Shown in pieces: positions 47,438 through 57,818 of a stretch of 64,000 bases of DNA. The stretch is from Alishewanella agri BL06 (GTDB taxonomy: Bacteria > Pseudomonadota > Gammaproteobacteria > Enterobacterales > Alteromonadaceae). How positions within the stretch are numbered: position 1 is the stretch's first letter; every line of letters starts with the position of its first letter. Under the pieces are notes generated by a model that did not search any database, had not been told where the DNA came from, and saw only the letters and a list, made by a program, of their open reading frames with translations. The stretch covers positions 1 to 64,000 of the forward strand of contig NZ_AKKU01000006.1 of NCBI RefSeq assembly GCF_000272005.1, read 5' to 3'. The position numbers and the translations under genes are program-made.

Positions 47438-48907
47438 ATGACAACCACCCCAAACCAGGCATGTGATTTAATTTTATTCGGTACCAAAGGCGATCTCGCC
47501 CGCCGTAAGTTACTGCCAGCCTTATATCAGTTAGAAAAAGCCGGGTTACTGTGTGAACAGTCGCAAATCATCGGTGTTGCCCGGGATGAACTGGACCGCA
47601 GCAGTTATGTTGAGCTGGTTAAAACCAATCTGGTACGTTTCCTAAAGAAGGAAGCCTTAGACGATAAGGTATGGCAGGCATTAGCCGCCAAACTGCATTA
47701 TGTGCAGCTGGATATGACCAAGATTAGCGATTACCAGAAACTGGCGGCGGTTACTGAGCCGAATAAAAGAATCACTGTCAGCTATTTTGCTACCCCGCCT
47801 GCGCTTTTTGGTGATTTATGCCGTGGCCTGGCTGAAGCCGGCTTAGCAGCCGAGCCATCACGAGTCGTGCTGGAAAAGCCGATTGGTCACGATCTGGCAT
47901 CGTCTAAAGTCATTAATGACCAGGTTGCTGAATACTTTAAAGAATCTCAGATTTACCGTATTGACCATTACCTGGGTAAAGAAACGGTGTTAAACCTGTT
48001 AGCACTGCGTTTTGCCAACGCCATTTTTGCTTCGAATTGGGATCATAATGCCATCGATCATGTGCAAATTACCGTGGCGGAAGAGGTTGGGGTAGAGGGC
48101 CGTTGGAGCTACTACGATGATGCAGGTCAGATGCGCGATATGGTGCAAAACCATCTGTTGCAAGTGTTGTCACTGATTGCAATGGAGCCACCGGCACGAC
48201 TGGACGCTGATAGCATTCGGGATGAAAAGCTCAAAGTATTAAAAGCACTGCGTAAAATCGATCAGAGCAACGTGCAGGAAAAAACCGTGCGTGGCCAATA
48301 CAGCGCCGGCTTTGTTGCTGGTCAGGCGGCGCCTGGTTATTTAGAGGAAGAGGGCGCAAGGCCCAACAGTAAAACCGAAACCTTTGTTGCGATTAAAGTG
48401 GATATCGATAACTGGCGCTGGGCCGGTGTACCTTTCTACCTGCGTACCGGCAAGCGGATGCCGAAAAAGCACAGTGAAGTGGTGATTTGTTTTAAACCAC
48501 AGCCGCACAATATTTTTCGCGACACCTACCGCGATCTGCCCGCCAACAAGTTGATTATCCGCTTGCAGCCGGATGAGGGGGTCGAAATTCAAATGATGAA
48601 CAAAATCCCGGGTCTGGGCGAACATATGCGACTGCAGCAGAGCAAGCTAGACTTAAGTTTTGACGAAACCTTTAAGTCGCAACGCATCGCTGATGCTTAT
48701 GAGCGTCTGTTGTTAGAGGCGATGTTGGGAAATCAATATTTGTTCGTACGCCGCGACGAAGTTGAGCAAGCCTGGAAGTGGGTTGACAGCATTCTGCAAG
48801 CCTGGAAAGACAGTAATGAACCGCCAAAAGCCTATCAGGCTGGTAGCTGGGGTCCGGTAGCGGCCATTTCAATGATGGCGCGCGATGAACGTAACTGGGA
48901 TGAGTAA
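47438..48907 (+). CDS. zwf: Glucose-6-phosphate 1-dehydrogenase
   Basis: 489 residues with the NADP loop ILFGTKGDLARRKLLPALY, the active-site peptide YRIDHYLGKET and FANAIFASNWD. It oxidises glucose 6-phosphate to 6-phosphogluconolactone. It is the first gene of zwf-pgl-edd-glk-eda, in which every following gene overlaps or is within 10 bases, so one polycistronic transcript is likely. Confidence 0.97.
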   Translation: MTTTPNQACDLILFGTKGDLARRKLLPALYQLEKAGLLCEQSQIIGVARDELDRSSYVELVKTNLVRFLKKEALDDKVWQALAAKLHYVQLDMTKISDYQKLAAVTEPNKRITVSYFATPPALFGDLCRGLAEAGLAAEPSRVVLEKPIGHDLASSKVINDQVAEYFKESQIYRIDHYLGKETVLNLLALRFANAIFASNWDHNAIDHVQITVAEEVGVEGRWSYYDDAGQMRDMVQNHLLQVLSLIAMEPPARLDADSIRDEKLKVLKALRKIDQSNVQEKTVRGQYSAGFVAGQAAPGYLEEEGARPNSKTETFVAIKVDIDNWRWAGVPFYLRTGKRMPKKHSEVVICFKPQPHNIFRDTYRDLPANKLIIRLQPDEGVEIQMMNKIPGLGEHMRLQQSKLDLSFDETFKSQRIADAYERLLLEAMLGNQYLFVRRDEVEQAWKWVDSILQAWKDSNEPPKAYQAGSWGPVAAISMMARDERNWDE

Positions 48908-49598
48908 GATGCAACTACAACAGTTTGTGAACAGCGATGCGTTAAACGACGCCTTTGCTGCTCAGCTAGTCACCATCTTAGAACAGGCAATTGCTGATCG
49001 CGGCGCTGCTTATCTGGTGGTATCGGGTGGCCGCACACCGCAGGTGTTATTTGCCAAATTGGCGGACACACCTCTGGCTTGGGAAAAAGTAACAGTGTTA
49101 CTGGCGGATGATCGCTATTTACCGCCGGATGCCGAGCATAGCAACGAGCGTTTAGTACGTAATACCTTGTTGCAACGCCATGCTGCCAGCGCCCGTTTTA
49201 TCAGTTTATATGCCGCTGCCGATGATGCTTATGCCGCGGTGCCAGTTATTGCCAATCGGCTGTCTGCGTTGCCGACCTTTGATGCGGTGATCCTCGGCAT
49301 GGGTGAAGATGGCCATACCGCTTCTTTATTTCCGTGTTGCGCAGAGTTAGCGGCCGGCATGGCGGATAATGCCCCTGTGGTATTGGCCACCAGCCCGACC
49401 ACAGCGCCTTATCAGCGGATCACCCTGAGTAAAGCGCGATTGTTGCAAAGTCGTCAGCTATTTTTGCATCTGGTGGGCAGCAATAAACTCGCTGTACTGG
49501 AGCAGGCGCAAGCTGGTACGGATCAATTAGCGATGCCAATTCGGGCTTTTTTACAACAAACTGCCGTGCCAATGGCAGTGATGTACTCGCCAAGTTAG
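48900..49598 (+). CDS. pgl: 6-phosphogluconolactonase
   Basis: 232 residues of the DevB/Pgl type: YLVVSGGRTPQVLFAKL, VLLADDRYLPPD and VILGMGEDGHTASLFP carry the active-site aspartate/histidine region. It hydrolyses the lactone made by Zwf. I start it at ATG 48900, overlapping zwf by 8 bases; ATG 48909, 3 codons later, is equally possible. Confidence 0.94.
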   Translation: MSKMQLQQFVNSDALNDAFAAQLVTILEQAIADRGAAYLVVSGGRTPQVLFAKLADTPLAWEKVTVLLADDRYLPPDAEHSNERLVRNTLLQRHAASARFISLYAAADDAYAAVPVIANRLSALPTFDAVILGMGEDGHTASLFPCCAELAAGMADNAPVVLATSPTTAPYQRITLSKARLLQSRQLFLHLVGSNKLAVLEQAQAGTDQLAMPIRAFLQQTAVPMAVMYSPS

Positions 49599-49607
49599 AG
49601 GTTAACC

Positions 49608-51440
49608 ATGAACCCAGTTATTCAGCGCGTCACCGACCGCATTATTGCCCGTAGCAGCAAAAGCCGGGCTATTTACCTGGACCGGCTTGAAGAAGCACGT
49701 CGCAAGGGGCCTCATCGCGGGGCGCTCAGTTGTGGTAACCTGGCACATGGCTTTGCCGCTTGTAATGCCTCCGAAAAAAGCGACCTGCGTAGTCTGACAA
49801 AAGCCAATATCGCTATTATCTCGTCCTACAACGATATGCTGTCAGCGCATCAGCCTTACCAGTTCTACCCGGAAATCATTAAAAAAGCGGTGGCCGAAGT
49901 GGGGAGCGTGGCACAGTTTGCCGGTGGTGTCGCCGCCATGTGTGATGGTGTGACTCAGGGCCAGCCGGGGATGGAACTTAGCCTAATCAGCCGCGATAAT
50001 ATCGCGATGGCGGCAGCTATTGGCTTATCCCACAATATGTTTGATGGCGGCCTGATGCTTGGGATCTGTGACAAGATAGTGCCGGGTTTATTGTTAGCTG
50101 CGCTCAGTTTTGGTCATTTGCCCTTTGTGTTTGTGCCCGCCGGCCCCATGCCGTCTGGTATTCCGAACAAAGAAAAAGCCCGGGTTCGCCAGCTGTTTGC
50201 TGAAGGCAAGGTCGGTAAAGAAGAGCTGCTGGAAGCCGAAGCAAAATCCTACCATGCTGCCGGTACCTGTACTTTCTATGGTACCGCCAACTCTAACCAG
50301 TTAGTGGTTGAGGTGATGGGCCTGCACTTACCTGGCTCGTCTTTTATCAACCCTTACACGCCGCTGCGTGATGAGCTCACCCGCGCAGCCGCGCGCCAGG
50401 TGACCCGCTTGACCGATCTGGGTACTGATTACCTGCCAATTGGTAAGTTGGTTGATGCTAAGGTGGTGGTTAATGGCATAGTGGGCTTGTTGGCAACCGG
50501 TGGTTCTACCAACCATACCATGCATTTAATTGCCGTGGCCCGCGCGGCAGGCTTTATTGTGAATTGGGATGATTTTGCGGAGTTATCACAAGCTACACCG
50601 CTACTGGCAAAAATTTACCCGAACGGTCAGGCCGATATTAACCACTTTCAACATGCCGGTGGCGTGCCTTTGCTGATCCGGACGCTATTAGACGCAGGCC
50701 TGTTACATGAAGATGTGCAGACGGTAGCCGGATTTGGCTTACGTCGTTACACCCAACAGCCGCTGCTGGAAAATGGTGAGTTGCGCTGGGTGGATGCACC
50801 GCTGCAGTCTCAGGATCCTGACGTCTTAACCACCGTTGATAAGCCCTTTAAAGCTACCGGTGGTTTACAGGTGTTATCCGGCAATATCGGTCGCGCGGTA
50901 CTGAAAACGTCAGCACTACGGCCTGGCACCGAAGTGGTTAAGGCGCCAGCAGTGGTCTTTCATAGTCAGCATGAATTGGAAGCCGCTTTTAAAGCCGGTG
51001 AACTGAATAAGGATTGTGTGGTGGTGGTACGGTTCCAGGGCCCCAAAGCCTGCGGTATGCCCGAGCTGCATAAGTTAACGCCACCACTTGGTGTGTTACA
51101 GGATAAAGGGTTTAAAGTGGCTCTGGTTACGGATGGCCGGATGTCGGGTGCCTCAGGTAAGGTCCCGGCGGCGATCCATGTCACACCCGAGGCACTGGAC
51201 GGTGGCAATATTGCCCGTATTCAAACCGGTGATCTGCTGCTGGTTGATGGCGAAACCGGCAAACTGGAAGTATTGGTTGATGCCGCTGAGTTTGCAGCTC
51301 GGACCCCGGCCACAGCGGATCTGAGCCATAACCTGTACGGTATGGGCCGCGAGATGTTTGGTGCCATGCGTCTGCAGTTAACCGGTGCCGAGCAGGGCGC
51401 TTGCAGCTTATTTGTCACGGAGGAGCATCTGCATGGCTGA
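49608..51440 (+). CDS. edd: Phosphogluconate dehydratase
   Basis: 610 residues of the IlvD/Edd family. Cysteines in [20 protein letters not shown] and [11 protein letters not shown] supply the iron-sulfur cluster, and [13 protein letters not shown] and [11 protein letters not shown] follow. It dehydrates 6-phosphogluconate to KDPG, committing carbon to the Entner-Doudoroff route. It lies 9 bases after pgl with GAGG upstream. Confidence 0.96.
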   Translation: MNPVIQRVTDRIIARSSKSRAIYLDRLEEARRKGPHRGALSCGNLAHGFAACNASEKSDLRSLTKANIAIISSYNDMLSAHQPYQFYPEIIKKAVAEVGSVAQFAGGVAAMCDGVTQGQPGMELSLISRDNIAMAAAIGLSHNMFDGGLMLGICDKIVPGLLLAALSFGHLPFVFVPAGPMPSGIPNKEKARVRQLFAEGKVGKEELLEAEAKSYHAAGTCTFYGTANSNQLVVEVMGLHLPGSSFINPYTPLRDELTRAAARQVTRLTDLGTDYLPIGKLVDAKVVVNGIVGLLATGGSTNHTMHLIAVARAAGFIVNWDDFAELSQATPLLAKIYPNGQADINHFQHAGGVPLLIRTLLDAGLLHEDVQTVAGFGLRRYTQQPLLENGELRWVDAPLQSQDPDVLTTVDKPFKATGGLQVLSGNIGRAVLKTSALRPGTEVVKAPAVVFHSQHELEAAFKAGELNKDCVVVVRFQGPKACGMPELHKLTPPLGVLQDKGFKVALVTDGRMSGASGKVPAAIHVTPEALDGGNIARIQTGDLLLVDGETGKLEVLVDAAEFAARTPATADLSHNLYGMGREMFGAMRLQLTGAEQGACSLFVTEEHLHG

Positions 51441-52401
51441 ACGCCAATTCGCGATTGTCGCTGATATCGGCGGCACTAATGCCCGCTTTAGCAGGGTGGC
51501 ACTGGATACGCTGGCACTGGATCAGGTGGCGGTTTATCCGTGCGCCGACTTCCCAACTCTGGCTGCGGCGTTACAACATTATCAGCAGCAACTGGGCTTA
51601 ACCGCGATTAAAGACGTCGCCATTGCTATTGCCTGTCCGGTGAACGGCGATAACGTGAAAATGACCAATTTCCATTGGCAATTTTCGATCAATGCTATGC
51701 AAGCTGAGCTACAGTTAAACACCTTATTGGTGATGAACGACTTCACTGCAGTAGCGATGTGTTTACCGGCGCTCGCAGAAGATCAGAAAATCCAGATTGG
51801 CGGCGGTCAGGCGCAGGCCGGCAAACCCATGGCAGTTTTAGGTGCCGGTACCGGTTTAGGCGTCGCGCATTTACTCCCGGTCGACGGTAAGTTTTTACCT
51901 TTACCAGGTGAGGGCGGTCATGTGGACTGGGCAGCGCAAACTGAGCAGGAATGGTTTATTCAGCGTCAGCTCGCTGCACAATATGGTCATGTATCGCCAG
52001 AGCGACTGCTATCAGGTCCCGGACTTGAAGCCATTTATCAGGCACTGGCGGTTTTTCAGAAACTCGAGGTAGCACCTCTTACTGCCGGTGAGATTGGTCA
52101 GCAGGCATTATCTGGCCAATCGCAACTTGCGAAAGATGCAGTAGCGCAGTTTTACGCCAGTTTAGGCGCGGTAGCCGGCGATTTGGCGCTGACACTCAGC
52201 ACCTTCGGTGGAGTTTATGTCGCGGGTGGCATAGTACCCAAGTTACTGCCGTTGCTCGGTAGCAGTGAGTTTCGCGCCCGCTTTGAAGCCAAAGGCCGGT
52301 TCGCTGGCTTTAATCAACAGATCCCAACCTTTATCGTCACCGCTGAGCAGCCGGGTTTACTGGGCGCAGCCGTCTATTTAAAACAAACATTGGCAGGTTA
52401 A
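51433..52401 (+). CDS. glk: Glucokinase
   Basis: 322 residues of the Glk type: [11 protein letters not shown] phosphate loop, [15 protein letters not shown] and EGGHVDWA. It phosphorylates free glucose for the pathway. Start at ATG 51433, overlapping the edd stop by 8 bases with GGAG upstream. The frame extends to 51385 only as a shadow of edd. Confidence 0.94.
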   Translation: MAERQFAIVADIGGTNARFSRVALDTLALDQVAVYPCADFPTLAAALQHYQQQLGLTAIKDVAIAIACPVNGDNVKMTNFHWQFSINAMQAELQLNTLLVMNDFTAVAMCLPALAEDQKIQIGGGQAQAGKPMAVLGAGTGLGVAHLLPVDGKFLPLPGEGGHVDWAAQTEQEWFIQRQLAAQYGHVSPERLLSGPGLEAIYQALAVFQKLEVAPLTAGEIGQQALSGQSQLAKDAVAQFYASLGAVAGDLALTLSTFGGVYVAGGIVPKLLPLLGSSEFRARFEAKGRFAGFNQQIPTFIVTAEQPGLLGAAVYLKQTLAG

Positions 52402-52404
52402 GTT

Positions 52405-53049
52405 ATGGCATTTACGAATTGGCAGTTACAACCGTCAGTGTTGTTTGCAATGGGCCCGGTGGTACCGGTTATTGTGATTAAAGATTTAGCCGACGCCGTA
52501 CCAATGGCGAAAGCTTTACTAGCGGGTGGCATCAAAGTATTAGAAGTGACATTGCGCACGCCAGTAGCGCTGGAAGCCATTAAGCTTTTAGCCGAGCAGG
52601 TACCAGAGGCCGTAGTTGGCGCTGGTACCGTGACTAATCCGGAACAACTGGCCCAGGTTGTCGCTGCCGGCGCCAAGTTTGCGATCAGTCCGGGCTTAAC
52701 CCGCGAATTACTGCAAGCCGGCAAAGAGGCCAGCATTCCGCTGATCCCCGGTATCGCCAGTATCTCTGAGCTGATGGAAGGCACAGGTTTGGGTTATACC
52801 CATTTTAAATTCTTCCCGGCGGAAGCCGCCGGTGGTGTAAAAACGTTAAAATCGATTTATGGTCCCTTTGCTGATATCCGGTTTTGCCCAACGGGTGGCA
52901 TTAACGAGCAGAACTTCCGTGAATATCTGGCCCTGCCAAATGTCAGTTGTGTCGGCGGCTCCTGGATCGTACCTGACAGCGCGGTAGCCGCTAAGGACTG
53001 GGCAAAGATCACTGAGCTTACCGCCAAGGCAGTCGCTGAAGCGCTCTAA
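52405..53049 (+). CDS. eda: KDPG/KHG aldolase
   Basis: 214 residues: [20 protein letters not shown], the glutamate in LEVTLRT, and the Schiff-base lysine in [12 protein letters not shown]. It cleaves KDPG to pyruvate and glyceraldehyde 3-phosphate. As KDPG is the effector of HexR, this gene closes the feedback loop. It is the last gene of the operon; a terminator follows. Confidence 0.96.
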   Translation: MAFTNWQLQPSVLFAMGPVVPVIVIKDLADAVPMAKALLAGGIKVLEVTLRTPVALEAIKLLAEQVPEAVVGAGTVTNPEQLAQVVAAGAKFAISPGLTRELLQAGKEASIPLIPGIASISELMEGTGLGYTHFKFFPAEAAGGVKTLKSIYGPFADIRFCPTGGINEQNFREYLALPNVSCVGGSWIVPDSAVAAKDWAKITELTAKAVAEAL

Positions 53050-53068
53050 TGTAATACAGTTTAACCAG

Positions 53069-53096
53069 CAACGGGCCTTTTCTGGCCCGTTGTGTT
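53069..53096 (+). terminator. Terminator of the zwf-eda operon
   Basis: CAACGGGCC pairs with GGCCCGTTG (9 bp) around a 6-base loop, followed by TGTTTT. Confidence 0.85.
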
Positions 53097-53180
53097 TTGC
53101 TGGCGCACTAACTTTGAGTTTTTCCGCATAACAGCGTATGATACGCCCCTTTTTTCCGGCAGCAACAATAGGTTCCCGCA

Positions 53181-54779
53181 GTGATTTCTACCAATAATGT
53201 AACCATGCAGTTTGGCGCTAAGCCGCTGTTTGAAAATATCTCCATTAAGTTTGGTGACGGTAATCGTTATGGCTTAATTGGCGCCAATGGCTGCGGTAAG
53301 TCAACCTTTATGAAAATTCTGAGCGGTGAACTGGAGCCTACTGCTGGTAATGTCTTTGTTGAGCCGAATTACCGTGTTGCTAAACTGCATCAGGATCAGT
53401 TCGCCTTTGAACAGTACTCAGTGATTGATACCGTGATTATGGGCCACGCTGAACTGTGGGCGGTAAAAGCCGAGCGGGATCGGATCTATGCGGATCCGGA
53501 GATGTCAGAAGAAGACGGTATGCGCGTCGCCGATCTGGAGGTGGCTTTTGGTGAGATGGATGGCTATTCCGCCGAATCTCGCGCCGGTGAACTGCTTTTG
53601 GGCGTAGGTATTCCAATTGAACAACACTATGGCTTAATGTCTGCGGTGGCGCCGGGTTTTAAACTGCGGGTATTGCTGGCGCAGGTGCTGTTTGCTGATC
53701 CGGATATTATGTTGCTGGACGAACCGACCAACAACCTGGACATCAATACGATTCGCTGGCTGGAAAACGTGTTAGCCGAGCGTAACTCGACCATGGTGAT
53801 TATTTCGCACGACCGGCATTTTTTAAACAGCGTCTGTACCCATATGGCTGATCTGGACTTTGGTGAGTTGCGGGTTTATCCGGGTAACTACGATGAGTAT
53901 ATGACAGCGGCGACGCAGGCGCGGGAGCGTTTACTAGCCGATAACGCCAAGAAGAAAGCACAAATTGCCGAGTTGCAGACCTTCGTTAGCCGTTTCTCGG
54001 CCAACGCTTCTAAAGCCCGTCAGGCTACCAGCCGTGCTAAGCAAATCGAAAAAATTAAATTGGAAGAAGTTAAAGCCTCCAGCCGGGTTAACCCCTTTAT
54101 CCGCTTTGAACAGCAAAAGGGCCTCTATCGTCTGGCTTTAGAAGTTGAAGGGCTGACCAAAGGCTTCACCGAGCACAAGCTGTTTAAAAACCTGAAGCTG
54201 ACCGTTGAGGTGGGTGAAAAAGTGGCGATCCTCGGTACCAACGGTATTGGTAAATCAACCTTACTTAAATGTCTGGTAGGGGAGCTGGCACCAGAAAGCG
54301 GCACCGTAAAATGGTCAGAAAATGCGAATATTGGCTACTATGCGCAGGATCATGCGCATGAATTTGCTGAAGATATGACCTTATTTGACTGGATGAGTCA
54401 GTGGAAGCAACCTTCGGATGATGAACAGGCGATCCGTGGCATTTTAGGCCGCTTATTATTCTCACAGGATGAGATTAAAAAGTCCGTTAAGGTGTTGTCG
54501 GGTGGTGAGCAGGGCCGGATGTTATTTGGCAAGCTGATGTTGCAGCGACCAAATATTCTGATCATGGATGAGCCAACCAACCACCTGGATATGGAATCGA
54601 TTGAGTCGCTAAACCTGGCGCTGGAGCACTACAAGGGTACCTTGTTGTTTGTTAGCCATGACCGCGAATTTGTGTCATCGCTGGCCAGCCGGATCATTGA
54701 AATTACCGATCAGGAAATTCGCGATTTCGCAGGTAGTTACGACGAATATCTGGCGCGGCAGTTGGCACTGCAAGCCTGA
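53181..54779 (+). CDS. ybiT: ABC-F ATPase YbiT
   Basis: 532 residues, two ATPase domains: GANGCGKST and DEPTNNLD, then [18 protein letters not shown] and DEPTNHLD, joined by a basic linker ([20 protein letters not shown]). The whole sequence resembles E. coli YbiT closely. ABC-F proteins act on the ribosome; the exact role of YbiT is not fully settled. GTG start at 53181. Confidence 0.94.
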   Translation: MISTNNVTMQFGAKPLFENISIKFGDGNRYGLIGANGCGKSTFMKILSGELEPTAGNVFVEPNYRVAKLHQDQFAFEQYSVIDTVIMGHAELWAVKAERDRIYADPEMSEEDGMRVADLEVAFGEMDGYSAESRAGELLLGVGIPIEQHYGLMSAVAPGFKLRVLLAQVLFADPDIMLLDEPTNNLDINTIRWLENVLAERNSTMVIISHDRHFLNSVCTHMADLDFGELRVYPGNYDEYMTAATQARERLLADNAKKKAQIAELQTFVSRFSANASKARQATSRAKQIEKIKLEEVKASSRVNPFIRFEQQKGLYRLALEVEGLTKGFTEHKLFKNLKLTVEVGEKVAILGTNGIGKSTLLKCLVGELAPESGTVKWSENANIGYYAQDHAHEFAEDMTLFDWMSQWKQPSDDEQAIRGILGRLLFSQDEIKKSVKVLSGGEQGRMLFGKLMLQRPNILIMDEPTNHLDMESIESLNLALEHYKGTLLFVSHDREFVSSLASRIIEITDQEIRDFAGSYDEYLARQLALQA

Positions 54780-54808
54780 TATTTGCAGCCTATTTATTTG
54801 TTAGACCA

Positions 54809-54840
54809 CAACCCCGGATCTGAACCGGGGTTGTTTTTTT
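54809..54840 (+). terminator. ybiT terminator
   Basis: CAACCCCGG and CCGGGGTTG form a 9-bp stem with a 7-base loop, followed by TTTTTTT. Confidence 0.9.
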
Positions 54841-54942
54841 ATTTTTAGGCCCCAGATCAAGGAATAAGTGAAAAGGTTAATTCAGAAACTCAGGTATCTA
54901 TGCTACTGTTTTTTGTACCTGAATATATAACGGGAGTGTCTA

Positions 54943-55410
54943 ATGAAGATTAATATTGGTATTGATGAAGAACAGCGTAAAGCCATTGCTCACGGTTTAT
55001 CGGTCTTACTTGCTGACACTTACACCTTGTATTTAAAAACCCACAACTACCACTGGAACGTAACAGGCCCAATGTTTCAAACTTTACACACTTTGTTTGA
55101 AACCCAATATACCGAGCTGGCAGTTGCGGTAGATGATATTGCCGAGCGGATCCGTGCTTTAGGTGAGTTTGCACCCGGCTCATATAAGGAATATGCCCGC
55201 TTGACCAACTTGAAAGAAGCCGATGGTATTCCGTCTGCCGAAGAGATGATTAAAGACTTAGTCAAAGGTCAGGAAGCGATTGCTAAAACAGCGCGCTCTA
55301 TCGTACCGGTAGCCGATGGCGCTTCAGATGAAGTGACCTTGGATCTACTGACTCAGCGTATGACTGTGCATGAGAAAAATGCCTGGATGTTGCGTAGCTT
55401 AGTTGCCTGA
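54943..55410 (+). CDS. dps: Dps-family ferritin-like DNA-protection protein
   Basis: 155 residues of four-helix bundle. The intersubunit ferroxidase ligands are visible in [13 protein letters not shown] (His) and [13 protein letters not shown] (Asp/Glu). The lysine-rich N-terminal tail of E. coli Dps is absent, so DNA binding may be weak while iron/peroxide detoxification is kept. It has its own terminator at 55428. Confidence 0.93.
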   Translation: MKINIGIDEEQRKAIAHGLSVLLADTYTLYLKTHNYHWNVTGPMFQTLHTLFETQYTELAVAVDDIAERIRALGEFAPGSYKEYARLTNLKEADGIPSAEEMIKDLVKGQEAIAKTARSIVPVADGASDEVTLDLLTQRMTVHEKNAWMLRSLVA

Positions 55411-55427
55411 TTATTAATCACTTTCCT

Positions 55428-55452
55428 AAGGCCGCGTTCGCGGCCTTTTTTG
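55428..55452 (+). terminator. dps terminator
   Basis: AAGGCCGC pairs with GCGGCCTT around a 4-base loop, followed by T's. The next 250 bases up to the PEP-CTERM-like gene are AT-rich and show no gene. Confidence 0.88.
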
Positions 55453-55706
55453 TCAGGATTTTTTACATCTAATTCTTAATGGTTAGGGCGAAAAAATAGC
55501 ATCAACAATAAAATTGATTATAAAACAATGAAGTAATTTGGTATAGGTAAGTGCTTCCTCTAACTAGAATGGTAGAGCTATTTACACACTACTAATCGAA
55601 AGGTTGAGCAGATTAATAAATTATATTGAAAACAACATCTTGCGCCTTTATCAATTGTGGCGTGTTTCTTGTGTATTTTTGGGCATAATCCAAATGGAGA
55701 ATTGTT

Positions 55707-56576
55707 ATGAAACCGTTCAATTTAAATCTAGCTGTCTTGGGTGGTGCTTTACTGTTTTCAGCGTCTGCGTACGCCTCACTGATGACCGAAGGCGTTGTCT
55801 ATCAAAACTGTAATGCCGTTACGATTAACTTCATCGGTGAGACCCCAAGCTCAACCAACTTGCTGGAAGGTGCTCCGCCGGTTGCTGCCAGCTCTTGTGT
55901 CCGGTTTTCTGGTAACGATTCTACTTACGGCTCTGGCGGTAATGACAATACAGGTGAATTTGGCGATGGCTCATTGAATAAACCACCGTTTTCTCTGCTT
56001 GATGGCTATGAAAATTTGTTTGCTGATTGGGTAGCCTATGACAGTAATGGTGATGGGGTAAACGATGCGTTTAAACCAGGTTGGATTGGTTTGGCCAAAA
56101 TCGAAAATGGAGTGTCTTACTTTAGTGTCAATGGTGTTATGCTAAATAATGATCCGGTTTATGGCGACATTATTGACCTAATGTTTTCCAGTAGCGACGG
56201 TTGGTTAACTGGCACTTGGTTTTTACAAGTTAACGAATCAGCTATTCAGGCAGCTAAAGATTTACTGGGCAATAGCTATTTTGATCACCTTAACATTATC
56301 CTGAAAAGTGGCAACAGCGGTTTTGCATCTTACAACTTTGATTTTAGAGAATTATTTCCACAGGTAAATTTAGAAAGAAACTACTCCATCGGAGGTGCTT
56401 GGAGTTCCGCCAATTTGCTCGGTCCCAGAGGGCAGCAACAGCAGCTGTCTCATGCCGTATTTGCGGCACATGACCCGCTGTTGACTACTACAACCACTAT
56501 CCCTGCACCAGCACCATTTTGGTTATTGGGCTTAGGTTTGGGATTATTACTGGTTAATCGCAAAGTCCGGAGTTGA
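55707..56576 (+). CDS. PEP-CTERM-like secreted protein
   Basis: 289 residues with a signal peptide (about 1-23, LGGALLFSASAYA). The body is rich in Gly, Asn, Asp and Ser and not known to me. The C-terminus has PAPAPFWLLGLGLGLLLVNR followed by KVRS: a proline-rich box, a hydrophobic helix and a basic end, the layout of PEP-CTERM-type exosortase substrates. Members are exported and often linked to exopolysaccharide. No exosortase lies in this window. It is monocistronic. Confidence 0.78.
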   Translation: MKPFNLNLAVLGGALLFSASAYASLMTEGVVYQNCNAVTINFIGETPSSTNLLEGAPPVAASSCVRFSGNDSTYGSGGNDNTGEFGDGSLNKPPFSLLDGYENLFADWVAYDSNGDGVNDAFKPGWIGLAKIENGVSYFSVNGVMLNNDPVYGDIIDLMFSSSDGWLTGTWFLQVNESAIQAAKDLLGNSYFDHLNIILKSGNSGFASYNFDFRELFPQVNLERNYSIGGAWSSANLLGPRGQQQQLSHAVFAAHDPLLTTTTTIPAPAPFWLLGLGLGLLLVNRKVRS

Positions 56577-56594
56577 ATAGTTACAAGATGCATT

Positions 56595-56618
56595 AAAAGG
56601 AGCTGCGGCTCCTTTTTT
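56595..56618 (+). terminator. Terminator after PEP-CTERM-like gene
   Basis: AAAAGGAGC and GCTCCTTTT pair over 9 bp with a 4-base loop plus T's. The remaining 300 bases up to the HDOD gene show no gene or clear repeat. Confidence 0.88.
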
Positions 56619-56915
56619 GTTGTATCACACCACTTTTTATCTTTTACCACTTTACTCCTAAAACTGTACTTTATCGTGGCATTTTGATAGTTCATTTGGT
56701 AGTGAAATGCTGGGTGATTTGAGCTCTTTAGTTAAAATTTACGGTGATGGCGGTTAACAGGCCGTCATTGTCGGGTTTTTCCGGGGGTTATGTCGCTGCT
56801 TTACTAAAAAGCACTAAGAATTTTTAGCAAAACCTTGTAAAATCCCCGAGTCAAGCAACACTTAACGTAACGCCTGTGTAGTGAAGGCGTCCAGACTCAA
56901 ACCGGAGAGGCTAAA

Positions 56916-57761
56916 ATGAATGCGTTACAGTACGCGCAGAATGTTGTAGAGCTGTTTTCATTACCCGACAGCTATTTCCGGGTGCGGGAATTGATGGAAT
57001 CTGACACGGCTAATCTGGATGATATCGCCGAAGTCATTCTGCTCGATCCGGTATTAACCTCCAAACTGCTGAAACTTGCCAATTCTGCGATTTACCGTTT
57101 ACCGTACCAAGTTGACTCTGTTAGTAAGGCATTATTAGTTCTGGGCAAAAATCAGGTCTATAACCTGATACTCAGTATTGGTATCAGCTCTGCCTGTAGC
57201 CAGGTCAATACCAATGCTATCGATTTGGATCGGTTTTGGGAGCAGAGTGTCAACGCGGCTTTAATTGCCCGTTATCTGGCTGCGCATCTTGGCCTCAAAC
57301 ATGCTGATCGCGCTTATGTCTCGGGTTTGTTACATAACGTTGGCGAGTTAGTTGTGGCACAACAAAAGCCGGAGTTGGCGCGTGACTGCCAGCAATATAC
57401 AACTGAAATTAAACCCTGGCAGCAGCAGGAGAAAGTTTTAGGCTTTAGTTACGCTGCCTGCGGTGCTGAATTGTTGAATTTATGGCAATTACCCGATGCT
57501 ATTGTTGAGCCGGTTGCCTTACAACATAACTGCCAATATACCACCCGCTCGAATGAGGAGCTGGTAGTTAATCTGGCGGTAAGACTGGCCCTGGCGAATC
57601 AACATCCCGAACTTTATAATATTAAAAAGCTTGTCGACCCGTTTTTACTGGAGTTGTTGCAGCTTACTCAGGCGGATCTGTTGAAGTCTATTGATTTTTG
57701 TAATACCGAGGGCTTATTTGTGCTATCGGTTCTTAATCCACGGATCAGCACTATATATTAA
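56916..57761 (+). CDS. HDOD-domain signalling protein
   Basis: 281 residues with an HDOD domain (about 8-205): VILLDPVLTSKLLKLANSAI, SVSKALLVLGKNQVYNLILS and YVSGLLHNVGELV. In place of the HD catalytic pair the domain has HN, as in this non-hydrolytic group. HDOD proteins are found in signalling and stress pathways. No output domain is attached. Ribosome site GGAGAGG. Confidence 0.88.
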   Translation: MNALQYAQNVVELFSLPDSYFRVRELMESDTANLDDIAEVILLDPVLTSKLLKLANSAIYRLPYQVDSVSKALLVLGKNQVYNLILSIGISSACSQVNTNAIDLDRFWEQSVNAALIARYLAAHLGLKHADRAYVSGLLHNVGELVVAQQKPELARDCQQYTTEIKPWQQQEKVLGFSYAACGAELLNLWQLPDAIVEPVALQHNCQYTTRSNEELVVNLAVRLALANQHPELYNIKKLVDPFLLELLQLTQADLLKSIDFCNTEGLFVLSVLNPRISTIY

Positions 57762-57818
57762 AATCTTCTATCTAGCCGGCCAACAGGCCGGCTGTCTTCT
57801 GTTAATACGGATTTCATC